Shown here: piece by piece, positions 27,210 to 41,370 of the stretch
Layout of the letters: each line of letters opens with the position of its first letter
Position numbering within the stretch: the stretch's first letter is position 1
Source: Zoogloea oleivorans
GTDB taxonomy: Bacteria > Pseudomonadota > Gammaproteobacteria > Burkholderiales > Rhodocyclaceae
Reading direction: 5' to 3'
Assembly: GCF_008107625.1 (NCBI RefSeq)
Contig: NZ_SDKK01000004.1
Location: forward strand, 59,276 to 123,275
DNA length: 64,000 nt
The notes under the pieces: generated by a model
What the model saw: the letters and a program-made list of their open reading frames with translations, nothing else
What the model was told of the DNA's origin: nothing
The model's database searches: none
Translations under genes and position numbers: made by a program

Positions 27210-28287
27210 ACTTCGTCAAAGCATTGGCATTGTTGCCAATCAAAACACTATTGAATTTTTTCGGGCCAATACAAGAACTAGCGTTTCATTAAAAATGAAA
27301 CCTGACGGAGTCATTGATTTTCTACGGAACTTTAACGGAAAAAACTCTCTGGATTACATATGTCAGTTGCTTCCGAAAACTCCGCCCGATCAGATTGAAA
27401 AAATCGCTCTTTTTCTTCGTGATAACTTTGTCTTAATTGAACACGATCTAGATTACACCACGGAGTATATTTCATACTATTACCGACTATTAAATTTACT
27501 AGAAGATTTTTTCCATAGAACTAGCGATGTAATTGGTGCCCTCGAAAAAATCTCAAAATCACAGGTAGCCATTATTGGGCTTGGAGCCGTCGGAAGCCAT
27601 ATCTCCCTATATCTTGCAAGAGCTGGGGTTAAGAAATTTATCCTAGTTGATCCAGACAAGGTTGATGTCAGCAACATTCATCGACAAGCATACAGCGAGT
27701 CGAATATTGGAGAGTTAAAGACAACATGTTTGGAACGGAAAATCAAAGAAATTTCACCTCATGCGATAATCAAAAAAATAGAATACCCCCTTAATAAAGA
27801 TTTTTTTCTAAGCCAAGAATTCCCAACAGATGTTGATTTAATTATTAATTGCGCAGACGAACCCAGCGTTGATTACACAAGCTCCATTGTGTCTGAATAT
27901 GCCATGAGTCACACAATCCCTCATATTGTTGGCGGGGGCTACAACCTTCATCTAACCCTAATAGGGCAGACGATAATCCCATACGAAACAGCATGCTATA
28001 AATGTTTTGACTCAAAACTCACTGAAATCAACGCCATTGAGTTTCTTGGAATTAGGCGTCTAGATAGAGAAAATAGAAAGCTCGGTTCATTCTCCCCACT
28101 TTCTGGGATTGCTGCCAGCCTGGCTTCGCTTGATGCCATCAAGGTTATTGTTGGGGCAAATAACTTTCTGCTGCAGACGAATAAACGGATTGAGTTTAAT
28201 TCAAAAACAAAAACTTTTAATGCAATTGATGTCCCGAGGAATCCAGCATGCCCATGGTGTGCCACTAACCGACACTTAAAGAAGTAG
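27187..28287 (+). CDS. RRE-like/E1 (ThiF-MoeB) fusion enzyme, second of two
   Basis: 366 residues from GTG 27187, preceded by AGGAGA at seven bases. The N-terminal ~90 residues again look like a winged-helix/RRE domain (KMKPDGVIDFLRNFNGKNSLDYICQLL). The E1 domain carries all usual elements: GLGAVG (131-136), SNIHRQ (162-167, the conserved SNxxRQ), Asp225 in NCADEP, CxxC in ACYKCFD and CxxC in PACPWCATN near the end. It should adenylate a carboxylate, as MoeB, ThiF and MccB do. Probably the active subunit of a pair with the preceding protein (inference). Confidence 0.82.
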   Translation: MFATTKFRLRQSIGIVANQNTIEFFRANTRTSVSLKMKPDGVIDFLRNFNGKNSLDYICQLLPKTPPDQIEKIALFLRDNFVLIEHDLDYTTEYISYYYRLLNLLEDFFHRTSDVIGALEKISKSQVAIIGLGAVGSHISLYLARAGVKKFILVDPDKVDVSNIHRQAYSESNIGELKTTCLERKIKEISPHAIIKKIEYPLNKDFFLSQEFPTDVDLIINCADEPSVDYTSSIVSEYAMSHTIPHIVGGGYNLHLTLIGQTIIPYETACYKCFDSKLTEINAIEFLGIRRLDRENRKLGSFSPLSGIAASLASLDAIKVIVGANNFLLQTNKRIEFNSKTKTFNAIDVPRNPACPWCATNRHLKK

Positions 28288-28428
28288 CTGACTGCTGGGC
28301 ATGTACAAGCCTTTAGTGCTTTAGCGATCCAGGCCAAGGTCCATAACGTTGAATCATCAAACGAACGTCGGCATACAGGATCAAGGATCCGCTTGCACAA
28401 ATTAACGGATGGTAGAAGCAACTGTTAA

Positions 28429-28577
28429 CAGGGTGATGCAAAAGTAGAAATACAGACCCGAAAAAATATGACGACCTCTCAGAACAGCCTGTATGCCATT
28501 TTTTTCGAGGCGGTAGGGGTGAAGAGACCCCCGAAAACATCGTTTATGACGGCGCAAAATAGTTTTGCATCACCCTG
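28429..28577. mobile_element. 149-bp MITE-like element
   Basis: Perfect 15-bp terminal inverted repeats CAGGGTGATGCAAAA and TTTTGCATCACCCTG, flanked on both sides by TTAA (28425-28428, 28578-28581). No coding capacity. An internal imperfect inverted repeat lies around the A and T runs at about 28458-28510. It sits between the E1 cassette and the LysR gene. The remaining part of the 28288-28588 gap (28288-28424) holds nothing I recognise. Confidence 0.7.
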
Positions 28578-28588
28578 TTAAGTCCAAC

Positions 28589-29542
28589 TTAATGGTTCGA
28601 CAGGAGAGTTCCCGACAGCTCTCCTGCACCGCACCGCAGCTTGTCGGATATCGCTCCTCCCCCAAACACCCCCTCCAAATACCCCAACAACACCTTGATC
28701 CGTGCCGGCTGATACCTCCGGCTCGGATACGCCACATACAGCGGCGACGGCTCGCCCCGCGCATCCGGGAACAGATCCACCAGCCGCCCGGCTTGCAGAT
28801 CGCCCTCTACATCGAGCCGTGATTTGTAGGCGATGCCGTGGCCTTGCACGGCCCAGTGGCGCACCAGGGCGCCGTCGTCGGCGGCGCGGTCGCCGCTGAC
28901 GGTGACTTCGCGTTGCTGGCCTTGGTGGAAGAGGCGCCAGCGGTTGAACAGTTCGCCGTTGCGGTAGAAGCAGATGCAGTTGCGGCGGGCCAGTTCTTCA
29001 ACGCTGCCGGGCTGGCCATGGCGGGCGAGGTAGTCGGGCGAGGCGACGAGCACGCGGGTGTTGTCGCACAGCTTGCGGCCGATGAGGTTGGAGTCCTGCG
29101 AGAGGCCGTAGCGCAGGACGAGGTCGATGGGGTTGCGGTAGAGGTCGATGAGGCCGTCCGACAGGTGCATGACGAGGCGCAGTTGCGGGTGGCGCTGGCG
29201 GAAGGGTTCGAGCAGGGTGTCGAGGCGGTCGCGGCCGAGGTCGGAGGGCACGCCGAGGTGGATCTCGCCGGAGAGTTGTTCGCGCCCGGCCTTGAGGGCG
29301 GCGAGGCCTTCTTCGAGTACCTGTTGCGATTGCACGCAGCTGCCGAGAAAGTTCTCGCCGGCCTGGGTGAGGCGCAGGGAGCGCGTGGAGCGCTCGAAGA
29401 GCTGGCTGTCCACGCGCTTTTCGAGGCGCTTGAGGGCGGCGCTGGCGGCGGCCGGGCTCATGCCGAGGGTGCGGCCGGCGGCGCTGATGTTGCCCAGTTC
29501 GCTGACGCGGATGAAGAGCTGCACATCGGCAAAGTGGATCAT
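28589..29542 (-). CDS. LysR family transcriptional regulator
   Basis: 317 residues from ATG 29542 (TTG 29548 is also possible). N-terminal winged helix with the family pattern (FADVQLFIRVSELGNISAAGRTLGMSPAAASAALKRLEKRV), then a periplasmic-binding-like effector domain (GEIHLGVPSDLGRDRLDTLL and onward). It is divergent from an oxidoreductase gene with 102 bp between, the classical arrangement for a LysR regulator and its target. The stop is only 11 bp from the MITE-like element. Confidence 0.93.
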   Translation of the reverse strand: MIHFADVQLFIRVSELGNISAAGRTLGMSPAAASAALKRLEKRVDSQLFERSTRSLRLTQAGENFLGSCVQSQQVLEEGLAALKAGREQLSGEIHLGVPSDLGRDRLDTLLEPFRQRHPQLRLVMHLSDGLIDLYRNPIDLVLRYGLSQDSNLIGRKLCDNTRVLVASPDYLARHGQPGSVEELARRNCICFYRNGELFNRWRLFHQGQQREVTVSGDRAADDGALVRHWAVQGHGIAYKSRLDVEGDLQAGRLVDLFPDARGEPSPLYVAYPSRRYQPARIKVLLGYLEGVFGGGAISDKLRCGAGELSGTLLSNH

Positions 29543-29644
29543 TCTCAAAGCCTTTTTGATGGTTCATCAAAGTCTAGCCCAATTATCAAACGGGTCGCCG
29601 GGCGCCACACTGGCGGCCATCCCCCTTACCCAGGAATGCGCCCC

Positions 29645-30657
29645 ATGAAAGCCATTGGTTACAGCCAACCCGGTTCCATCGACCGGAACGATGCCCTGAT
29701 CGACATTGAACTGCCCCGCCCGGTGCCCAGCGGCCGCGACCTGCTGGTGGAGGTGCAGGCGGTGTCGGTGAATCCGGTGGATACCAAGGTGCGCCGCAGC
29801 GCTGCCCCGGCCGAGGGTGAATACAAGGTGCTGGGTTTTGATGCGGTGGGCGTGGTGCGCGAGGTGGGGCCGGACGTGCGCCTGTTTCGCCCCGGTGATG
29901 CGGTGTGGTACGCCGGCGCCATTGATCGCTCCGGCAGCAATGCGGAATTCCAGTTGGTGGATGAACGCCTCGTCGGCCGCAAGCCGACGACTTTGTCGGC
30001 AGCCGATGCGGCGGCCCTGCCGCTGACCGGCATTACCGCGTGGGAATTGCTGTTCGACCGCTTGCAGGTGCCGCTGGCCGGCCACGGGCGGCCGAGCACG
30101 CTGCTGATTGTGGGCGCGGCGGGCGGGGTGGGTTCGATCCTGATCCAGCTGGCCCGCCAGCGTACCGACCTTACCGTGGTGGCAACGGCGTCACGCCCGG
30201 AAAGCCGTGCGTGGGTGACACAGCTGGGCGCCCATCATGTCATCGACCACCGGGAGGCCTTTGCGCCGCAACTGGCGGCGCTCGATTTGCCGCCGGTGGA
30301 CCAGGTGATCAGCCTGACCCACACCGACAAGCACTTTGTGCAACTGGTGGATGTGCTCGCCCCGCAGGGCAAGCTGGCGCTGATCGACGACCCGGAGCTG
30401 ATCGACGTGCGCCTGCTCAAGCGCAAGAGCCTGAGCCTGCACTGGGAGCTGATGTTCACGCGCTCGCTGTTCCAGACGTCCGACATGGAGGCGCAGCACC
30501 GTTTGCTGAACGCGCTGGCCGATCTGGTGGACCAGGGGGCGGTGCGCAGCACGGCGCAGGTGCATCTGGGTTTGATCAACGCGGCCAACCTGCGCGCAGC
30601 CCATGCGCTGGCCGAGAGCGGCACGGCGCTGGGCAAGATTGTGCTGGAGGGCTTTAA

Positions 30658-30661
<4 letters not shown>
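29645..30661 (+). CDS. MDR-superfamily NADPH:quinone/zinc-free alcohol dehydrogenase-like oxidoreductase
   Basis: 338 residues. A GroES-like N-domain ([34 protein letters not shown]) is followed by a Rossmann domain with [20 protein letters not shown]. The zinc ligands of true alcohol dehydrogenases are absent, placing it with QOR/zinc-type 'YhdH-like' reductases. Likely reduces quinones or enones with NADPH. ATG 29645 chosen; probably controlled by the divergent LysR. Its stop overlaps the stop of the following convergent kinase gene by 4 bp (TTAATTAA). Confidence 0.9.
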
Positions 30662-36249
<5,588 letters not shown>

Positions 36250-36421
36250 TGCCGTACCGGATCGCTATTCACCAAGGATGGTCGGTGGATGGTAAGCCGA
36301 AGACGCCCGCTTTTCCACGCGACCCGACAGAAAGGCGCGCCAGATATGCACAAAGACCCCCTTGCGAAACCTCGCCAGACCTTCCATGATTAAACATCGA
36401 AGCCACTCCGGAGAGCCCGCC

Positions 36422-36556
36422 ATGATCCGTAAAATCGCCCTCTTTCTCGCTCTTGCCCTCGGCTTTGCCGCTGGCGCCCAGGCCTGTGGCGAAAACGCCG
36501 CCAAGCACACCAAACCGGACATGAGCAAGCCAGCCGCCCCCAAGACGGCGACCTGA
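36422..36556 (+). CDS. 44-residue secreted peptide
   Basis: MIRKIALFLALALGFAAGAQA is a textbook signal peptide. The mature ~23 residues (CGENAAKHTKPDMSKPAAP) are basic and Pro-rich, with one Cys as the first or second residue. GGAG lies eight bases before ATG 36422. It is followed 15 bp later by a strong terminator, so it is a monocistronic small gene. An earlier in-frame ATG (36386) is less likely. No family recognised. Confidence 0.6.
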   Translation: MIRKIALFLALALGFAAGAQACGENAAKHTKPDMSKPAAPKTAT

Positions 36557-36571
36557 CCGGAAAACTCAGTC

Positions 36572-36595
36572 AAGGGCGTATAGACGCCCTTTTTT
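36572..36595 (+). terminator. rho-independent terminator
   Basis: AAGGGCGT (36572-36579), four-base loop, ACGCCCTT (36584-36591), T-run to 36595. Ends the small secreted-peptide transcript. Confidence 0.9.
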
Positions 36596-36639
36596 GTACC
36601 TGTTCCCGCATCCCCCAAATAACCCCAAAGGAGACAAAG

Positions 36640-37074
36640 ATGCCCAACAGAACCCTGCGTCAGGTCATTGAAGGCCAGACCATCACTTCCGCCCTCGCCG
36701 ACACCTCGGTACGCGCGGCGGCTGTCGCCATGGCCAACCAGCAAGTCGGTGCCATCCTGGTGGTGGACGACAAGGGCCTGCTCACCGGCCTGTTCACCGA
36801 ACGCGACGTGCTCAACCGGGTCGTCGCCAAGGGGCTCGATCCGGACAAGACCCCGCTCTCCGCGGTGATGACCGAGAAACTGCTCACGGCAACCGCCGAC
36901 AAGCCCCTCTCCCACGCCCTGCACATGATGTTCGAAGGCGGCTTCCGCCACGTGCCGGTCGTGGAAAATGGCAAGCCGGTCGGGATGGTTTCGGCGCGCA
37001 ACGCGCTGGGCCTGGAAATCTGCCAGTTCGAAAAGGAACTCAAGGAGCGCGACCACATCGCCGAGATTCTCTAA
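36640..37074 (+). CDS. two-CBS-domain protein
   Basis: 144 residues, made of two CBS motifs (about 18-70 and 78-135; VGAILVVDDKGLLTGLFTERDV and FRHVPVVENGKPVGMVSARNAL). CBS pairs bind adenosine nucleotides and sense energy state. No attached effector domain, so the partner is unknown. AAAGGAG nine bases before the ATG. It has its own upstream and downstream terminators. Confidence 0.92.
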   Translation: MPNRTLRQVIEGQTITSALADTSVRAAAVAMANQQVGAILVVDDKGLLTGLFTERDVLNRVVAKGLDPDKTPLSAVMTEKLLTATADKPLSHALHMMFEGGFRHVPVVENGKPVGMVSARNALGLEICQFEKELKERDHIAEIL

Positions 37075-37105
37075 GCATCGAGCGCCCACGCGACTGTCGT
37101 AACGG

Positions 37106-37126
37106 AAAGCCCCGCGAGGGGCTTTT
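37106..37126 (+). terminator. rho-independent terminator after CBS gene
   Basis: AAAGCCCC (37106-37113), GCGA loop, GGGGCTTT (37118-37125), short T-run. It separates the CBS gene from the riboflavin operon. Confidence 0.85.
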
Positions 37127-37210
37127 CTCTTGTCGGGCCGGCCGCACAAACCGCCAGCCCCGGCCGGAAATCGCCTAAAATCGCGTTTTCCCTCGAAAAG
37201 CGCCCATCCC

Positions 37211-37822
37211 ATGTTCTCCGGAATCGTTGCCGCCACCGGCCGCATCCTGAGCGTGTCGCCTCTTGAAGACGGCGTGCGCCTCACGGTAGATGTCGGTGCC
37301 CTCGACCTGGACGATGTCCAGCTCGGCGACAGCATCGCCAACAGCGGCGTATGCCTCACGGTGGTTGCCCTCGATGGCAACACTGTCCAGTTCGACGTGT
37401 CCCGCGAAACCCTCAACTGCACCGTCGGCCTCGACGCGCCCGCCGAGGTGAACCTCGAAAAGGCCCTGCGCCTGGCCGACCGCCTCGGTGGCCACCTGGT
37501 CACCGGCCACGTGGACGGTATCGGCGAAGTCGTGAAGTTCGCGCCCGTCGGCGAAAGCCACGAGCTCGTCATCCGCGCCCCCGCCGCCCTCGCCGGCTAC
37601 ATCGCCAAAAAAGGCTCGGTCACCATCGACGGCGTCAGCCTCACGGTGAACTGGGTCGACGGCCGCGAGTTCTCGATCAATCTGATCCCCCACACCGTCC
37701 AGGTCACCACCCTCAAGCGCCTCGCCGCCGGCAGCACCGTGAACCTGGAAATCGACCTTATCGCCCGCTACGTGGAACGCATGCAAGCCTGGCGTGACAC
37801 TGGCGAAGGAGCAAACGCATGA
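37211..37822 (+). CDS. ribE: riboflavin synthase alpha chain
   Basis: 203 residues. It has the two lumazine-binding repeats (MFSGIVAATGRI ... GVCLTVV; GGHLVTGHVDGIGEV ... GVSLTVN). It dismutates two 6,7-dimethyl-8-ribityllumazine to riboflavin. First of the run ribE-ribBA-ribH-nusB-thiL-pgpA-cinA; its stop overlaps the ribBA start (ATGA). ribD, often just upstream in related genomes, is not present here. No FMN riboswitch was recognised in the leader. Confidence 0.96.
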   Translation: MFSGIVAATGRILSVSPLEDGVRLTVDVGALDLDDVQLGDSIANSGVCLTVVALDGNTVQFDVSRETLNCTVGLDAPAEVNLEKALRLADRLGGHLVTGHVDGIGEVVKFAPVGESHELVIRAPAALAGYIAKKGSVTIDGVSLTVNWVDGREFSINLIPHTVQVTTLKRLAAGSTVNLEIDLIARYVERMQAWRDTGEGANA

Positions 37823-38916
37823 GCGCACTGGCCCCCATTCAGGAAATCATCGCCGACATCAAGGCCGGCAAGATGGTCATCCTCGTGGACGAGGAAGACC
37901 GCGAGAACGAAGGCGACATCGTCATCGCCGCCGAGTACATCACGCCTGAAGCCATCAACTTCATGGCCAAGCACGCCCGCGGCCTGATCTGCCTGACCCT
38001 CACCGAGGAGCGTTGTCGCCAGCTGGGCATCAACCACATGGCGCGCGACAACCGCAGCCAGTTCAGCACCGCCTTCACGGTGTCGATCGAAGCGGCCGAG
38101 GGCGTTACCACCGGCATCTCCGCCGCCGACCGCTCGCGCACCGTGCAGGCCGCCGTGGCCCGCCACGCCAAGGCCAGCGACATCGTCCAGCCGGGCCACA
38201 TCTTCCCGATCATGGCCAAGCCGGGCGGCGTGCTGATCCGCGCCGGCCACACCGAAGCCGGCTGCGACCTGGCCGGCATCGCCGGGCTGGAACCCGCCTC
38301 GGTGATCTGCGAGATCATGAACGACGACGGCACCATGGCGCGCCTGCCCGAACTGATCGAGTTCGCCCAGCTCCACGGCCTCAAGATCGGTGCCATCCGC
38401 GATCTCATCGAGTACCGCGCGCGCACCGAAAAGCTGGTCGAGAAGGTCAGCGAGAAGACTGTCGACACCGCGTACGGCCCGTTTCGCCTGTCCGCCTTCG
38501 AAGACAAGACCTCCGGCGAAGTGCATCTCGCCATGGCCTATGGCGACATCCAGCCTGACGTGGACACCCTGGTCCGCGTGCATGAACCCGTCTCTGTACT
38601 CGACTTCCTCGATCCGAGCAGCGGTCGCCACAGCTTCCCCGTCGATGCCGCCCTCAAGCGCATCGCCGAGCACGGCCACGGCGTCATCGTGCTGCTCTAC
38701 CGCCCGCAGACCGGCCAGGACCTCCTCGCCCAGCTGTCCGGCGACAACGCCAACCTTCCGGCCCAGAAATGGGATCCGCGCCTGTTCGGCATCGGCGCCC
38801 AGATTCTCGCCGGGCTCAACGTCGGCAGAATGAAGATCCTCGCCAGCCCGCGCAAGATTTCCAGCATGGCCGGTTTCGGCCTGACCGTCGTCGGCCACGT
38901 CGCCCCCGACGCCTGA
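37819..38916 (+). CDS. ribBA: DHBP synthase fused to degenerate GTP cyclohydrolase II domain
   Basis: 365 residues. The N-terminal ~200 residues are a complete 3,4-dihydroxy-2-butanone-4-phosphate synthase ([32 protein letters not shown]). The C-terminal part aligns to GTP cyclohydrolase II, but the zinc-binding Cys cluster (normally SECLTGDVFGSLRCDCG) is replaced by [18 protein letters not shown], so that activity should be absent. Such hybrids are known in betaproteobacteria, where a separate RibA exists. Starts in ATGA overlap with ribE. Confidence 0.94.
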   Translation: MSALAPIQEIIADIKAGKMVILVDEEDRENEGDIVIAAEYITPEAINFMAKHARGLICLTLTEERCRQLGINHMARDNRSQFSTAFTVSIEAAEGVTTGISAADRSRTVQAAVARHAKASDIVQPGHIFPIMAKPGGVLIRAGHTEAGCDLAGIAGLEPASVICEIMNDDGTMARLPELIEFAQLHGLKIGAIRDLIEYRARTEKLVEKVSEKTVDTAYGPFRLSAFEDKTSGEVHLAMAYGDIQPDVDTLVRVHEPVSVLDFLDPSSGRHSFPVDAALKRIAEHGHGVIVLLYRPQTGQDLLAQLSGDNANLPAQKWDPRLFGIGAQILAGLNVGRMKILASPRKISSMAGFGLTVVGHVAPDA

Positions 38917-38944
38917 GCCCCAGAACATCCCACCAGGACACCCC

Positions 38945-39415
38945 ATGCCCCGTTACGACAACATCCCTGAAATCGCCCCCAGCCTCGACGGCAGCGGCCT
39001 CCGCATCGGCGTCGTCATGTGCCGCTTCAACCTCGACGTCTGCGAAGGCCTGCTGTCGTCGTGCACCGCCGAACTGCAGCGCCTCGGCGTTGCCGCCGAC
39101 GCGATCACCATCGCCACCGTGCCGGGCGCCCTCGAAGCTCCCCTCACGCTGCAGACCATGGCCAAGAGCGGCCGCTTCGACGCCCTGGTTGCCCTCGGTG
39201 CGGTGATCCGCGGTGAGACCTACCACTTCGAGCTGGTCTCCAACGAACAGGGCGCCGGCATCACCCGCGTGACCCTCGACACCGGCGTGCCCATCGCCAA
39301 CGGCATCCTCACCACCGAGGACGACGACCAGGCCCTGGCCCGCATGCAGGTGAAGGGTGCCGACTGCGCCCAGGCGGCCGTCGAAATGGCCCGTTTGCTG
39401 AAGGCCCTGGGATGA
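38945..39415 (+). CDS. ribH: 6,7-dimethyl-8-ribityllumazine synthase
   Basis: 156 residues. Family motifs: [14 protein letters not shown] (substrate-binding start), [27 protein letters not shown] and [14 protein letters not shown]. It condenses DHBP with the pyrimidine precursor in riboflavin synthesis, usually as a pentamer or icosahedral shell. Its stop overlaps the nusB start by 4 bp (ATGA). Confidence 0.96.
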   Translation: MPRYDNIPEIAPSLDGSGLRIGVVMCRFNLDVCEGLLSSCTAELQRLGVAADAITIATVPGALEAPLTLQTMAKSGRFDALVALGAVIRGETYHFELVSNEQGAGITRVTLDTGVPIANGILTTEDDDQALARMQVKGADCAQAAVEMARLLKALG

Positions 39416-39891
39416 GCGCCGCCATCAAGTCCCCCCGCCGCCGCGCCCGCGAATTCGCTCTGCAGGGCGTTTACCAGTGGCTGCTGAGCCAGGCCGCCCT
39501 CACCACCATCGAAAGCCAGCTCGGCGATGTCGGCGGTTTCGACAAGTGCGACCGGGAACTCTTCCTGGGCCTCTTGCGCGGCACCGTCAGCAATGCCGGC
39601 GACCTGCACATCGCCTTCGCCCCTTACATCGACCGCCCGCTCAACGAGCTGTCGCCGATCGAGCGCGGCATCCTGCTGATCTCCACCTTTGAACTGCTGC
39701 ATCGCCCCGAGACCCCGTACCGGGTCATCATCAACGAGGCCATTGAACTGGCCAAGGGCTACGGTGGCACCGACGGGCACAAGTTCGTCAACGGTGTGCT
39801 CGACAAGCTGGCAGCCCAGGTTCGTGCCGATGAAGTGGAAGCCAACGCCCAGCAACGCCGCGCCGCCCGCAACGGCGACCAGCAAGCCTGA
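39412..39891 (+). CDS. nusB: transcription antitermination factor NusB
   Basis: 159 residues, helical NusB fold ([74 protein letters not shown]). It binds boxA RNA with NusE for rRNA antitermination. Coupled to ribH, the usual ribH-nusB order. Confidence 0.95.
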   Translation: MSAAIKSPRRRAREFALQGVYQWLLSQAALTTIESQLGDVGGFDKCDRELFLGLLRGTVSNAGDLHIAFAPYIDRPLNELSPIERGILLISTFELLHRPETPYRVIINEAIELAKGYGGTDGHKFVNGVLDKLAAQVRADEVEANAQQRRAARNGDQQA

Positions 39892-39925
39892 TCTTTCCCC
39901 CCTCACCGTCGGACCTCGCCGCGCA

Positions 39926-40894
39926 ATGTCCTCCGAGTTCGCCCTGATCCGCCGGTATTTCACCCGCCCGCCCCGCCACACCGACCTGGCGGTGGGCGAC
40001 GACGCGGCGCTGATTCGCCCCGGCCCCGGCATGCAGCTGGCCATCTCCACCGACATGCTGGTGGCCGGCACGCATTTCTTCGCCGATACCGACCCGGAAG
40101 GACTCGGCTGGAAAACCCTCGCGGTGAATGTCTCCGACATTGCCGCGATGGGCGCCCGGCCGCGCTGGGTGGTTCTGGCGGCCTGCCTGCCAGCCGCTGA
40201 CGAAGCCTGGATCGCCGCCTTCGCCAGGGGTTTCTTCGCTTGCTGCGAGGCCTTCGAGATCGACGCCATCGGTGGTGACACCACCCGCGGCCCGCTCAAT
40301 CTGTGCCCGACCATCTTCGGCGAAGTGCCTACCGGCGCGGCCGTCACCCGCTCCGGCGCCCGTCCGGGCGACGACCTGTGGGTGTCCGGTGCGCCCGGCC
40401 GCGCAGCCCTCGGCCTGGCCCATCTGCGCGGTGAAGTCGTGCTGACCCCGGCCTGGCGCGACGACTGCCTCGCCGCCCTGCACCGTCCGCAGCCCCGCGT
40501 CGCCCTCGGCCTGGCCCTGCGTGGCCTGGCCACCGCCATGCTCGACGTCTCCGACGGGCTGCTTGGCGATCTGAACCACATTCTCGAACTGTCCCGCGTC
40601 GGCGCGGTGGTGGACGAAGCCGCCCTGCCCCTCGCCGCGCTGCTGGAAGCCTGCGGCGACCCGGTCCGCGCCGTGCGTGCGTGCACTTCCGGCGGCGACG
40701 ATTACGAACTGCTGTTCGCCGCTCCCGCCGACCGGCGCACCGATGTGGCCGACCTGTCGGCCCGCCTCGACCTGCCGCTGCACCGCATCGGCTACTTCAC
40801 CGACACTGCCGAAGCCCTGCAACTGCGTGGCCACGACGGCCGCCTGCATACCGTATCCGCCAACGGCTACGACCACTTCGGCCAGGGCGCATGA
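39926..40894 (+). CDS. thiL: thiamine-monophosphate kinase
   Basis: 322 residues. It has the ThiL pattern: EFALIRRYF, VGDDAALI (Asp pair for Mg), STDMLVAGTHF, VNVSDIAAMGARPRW, GGDTTRGP, DVSDGLLGDL and SGGDDYELLF. It makes thiamine diphosphate from thiamine monophosphate and ATP. ATG 39926; the stop overlaps the pgpA start (ATGA). Confidence 0.95.
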   Translation: MSSEFALIRRYFTRPPRHTDLAVGDDAALIRPGPGMQLAISTDMLVAGTHFFADTDPEGLGWKTLAVNVSDIAAMGARPRWVVLAACLPAADEAWIAAFARGFFACCEAFEIDAIGGDTTRGPLNLCPTIFGEVPTGAAVTRSGARPGDDLWVSGAPGRAALGLAHLRGEVVLTPAWRDDCLAALHRPQPRVALGLALRGLATAMLDVSDGLLGDLNHILELSRVGAVVDEAALPLAALLEACGDPVRAVRACTSGGDDYELLFAAPADRRTDVADLSARLDLPLHRIGYFTDTAEALQLRGHDGRLHTVSANGYDHFGQGA

Positions 40895-41370
40895 AACCCA
40901 ACCTCCGCTTCCTGCTCTCCGACCCGGCCCATTTTGTCGCCCTCGGATTCGGCTCCGGCCTCTGGCCGAAGGGCCCCGGCACCGCCGGCACACTGGCCGG
41001 CTGGCTGCTTTTCCCGTTCATCCGGGCGCCACTGTCCGAGCCGCTGTTCGCCGGCCTGCTGATCGCCAGCTTCCTGTTCGGCATCCTGGCCTGCGAACGC
41101 ACCGGACGCTCCCTCGGCGTGTCCGACCCCGGCTGCATCGTGTGGGATGAAATCGTCGCCATCTGGCTGGTCCTGTGGCTGACCCCCGACACGCTGCTGT
41201 GGCAGGCCGTCGCCTTCGGCCTGTTCCGCTTCTTCGACATCGTCAAGCCGCAGCCCATCCGCTGGGTGGATGCGCACGCCCACGGCGGCTTCGGGGTGAT
41301 GATCGACGACATCCTGGCGGCTGGCTACACCCTCGTGGTGCTGGCGCTTCTCGTGAGATTCTTCGGCTGA
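40891..41370 (+). CDS. pgpA: phosphatidylglycerophosphatase A
   Basis: 159 residues, with the family pattern GFGSGLWPKGPGTAGTLAG, IVWDEIVAIWL and FDIVKPQPIRWVD; three to four membrane segments. It dephosphorylates phosphatidylglycerol phosphate in the inner membrane. Its stop overlaps the cinA start (TGATG). Confidence 0.95.
   Translation: MKPNLRFLLSDPAHFVALGFGSGLWPKGPGTAGTLAGWLLFPFIRAPLSEPLFAGLLIASFLFGILACERTGRSLGVSDPGCIVWDEIVAIWLVLWLTPDTLLWQAVAFGLFRFFDIVKPQPIRWVDAHAHGGFGVMIDDILAAGYTLVVLALLVRFFG

Noticed and set aside
28288-28424. A small gene between the second E1 gene and the MITE-like element
   Set aside because: No frame has both a start with a ribosome-binding site and a plausible protein; nothing supportable.
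37127-37210. FMN riboswitch before ribE
   Set aside because: The 84-bp leader is too short and shows none of the conserved RFN-element helices.
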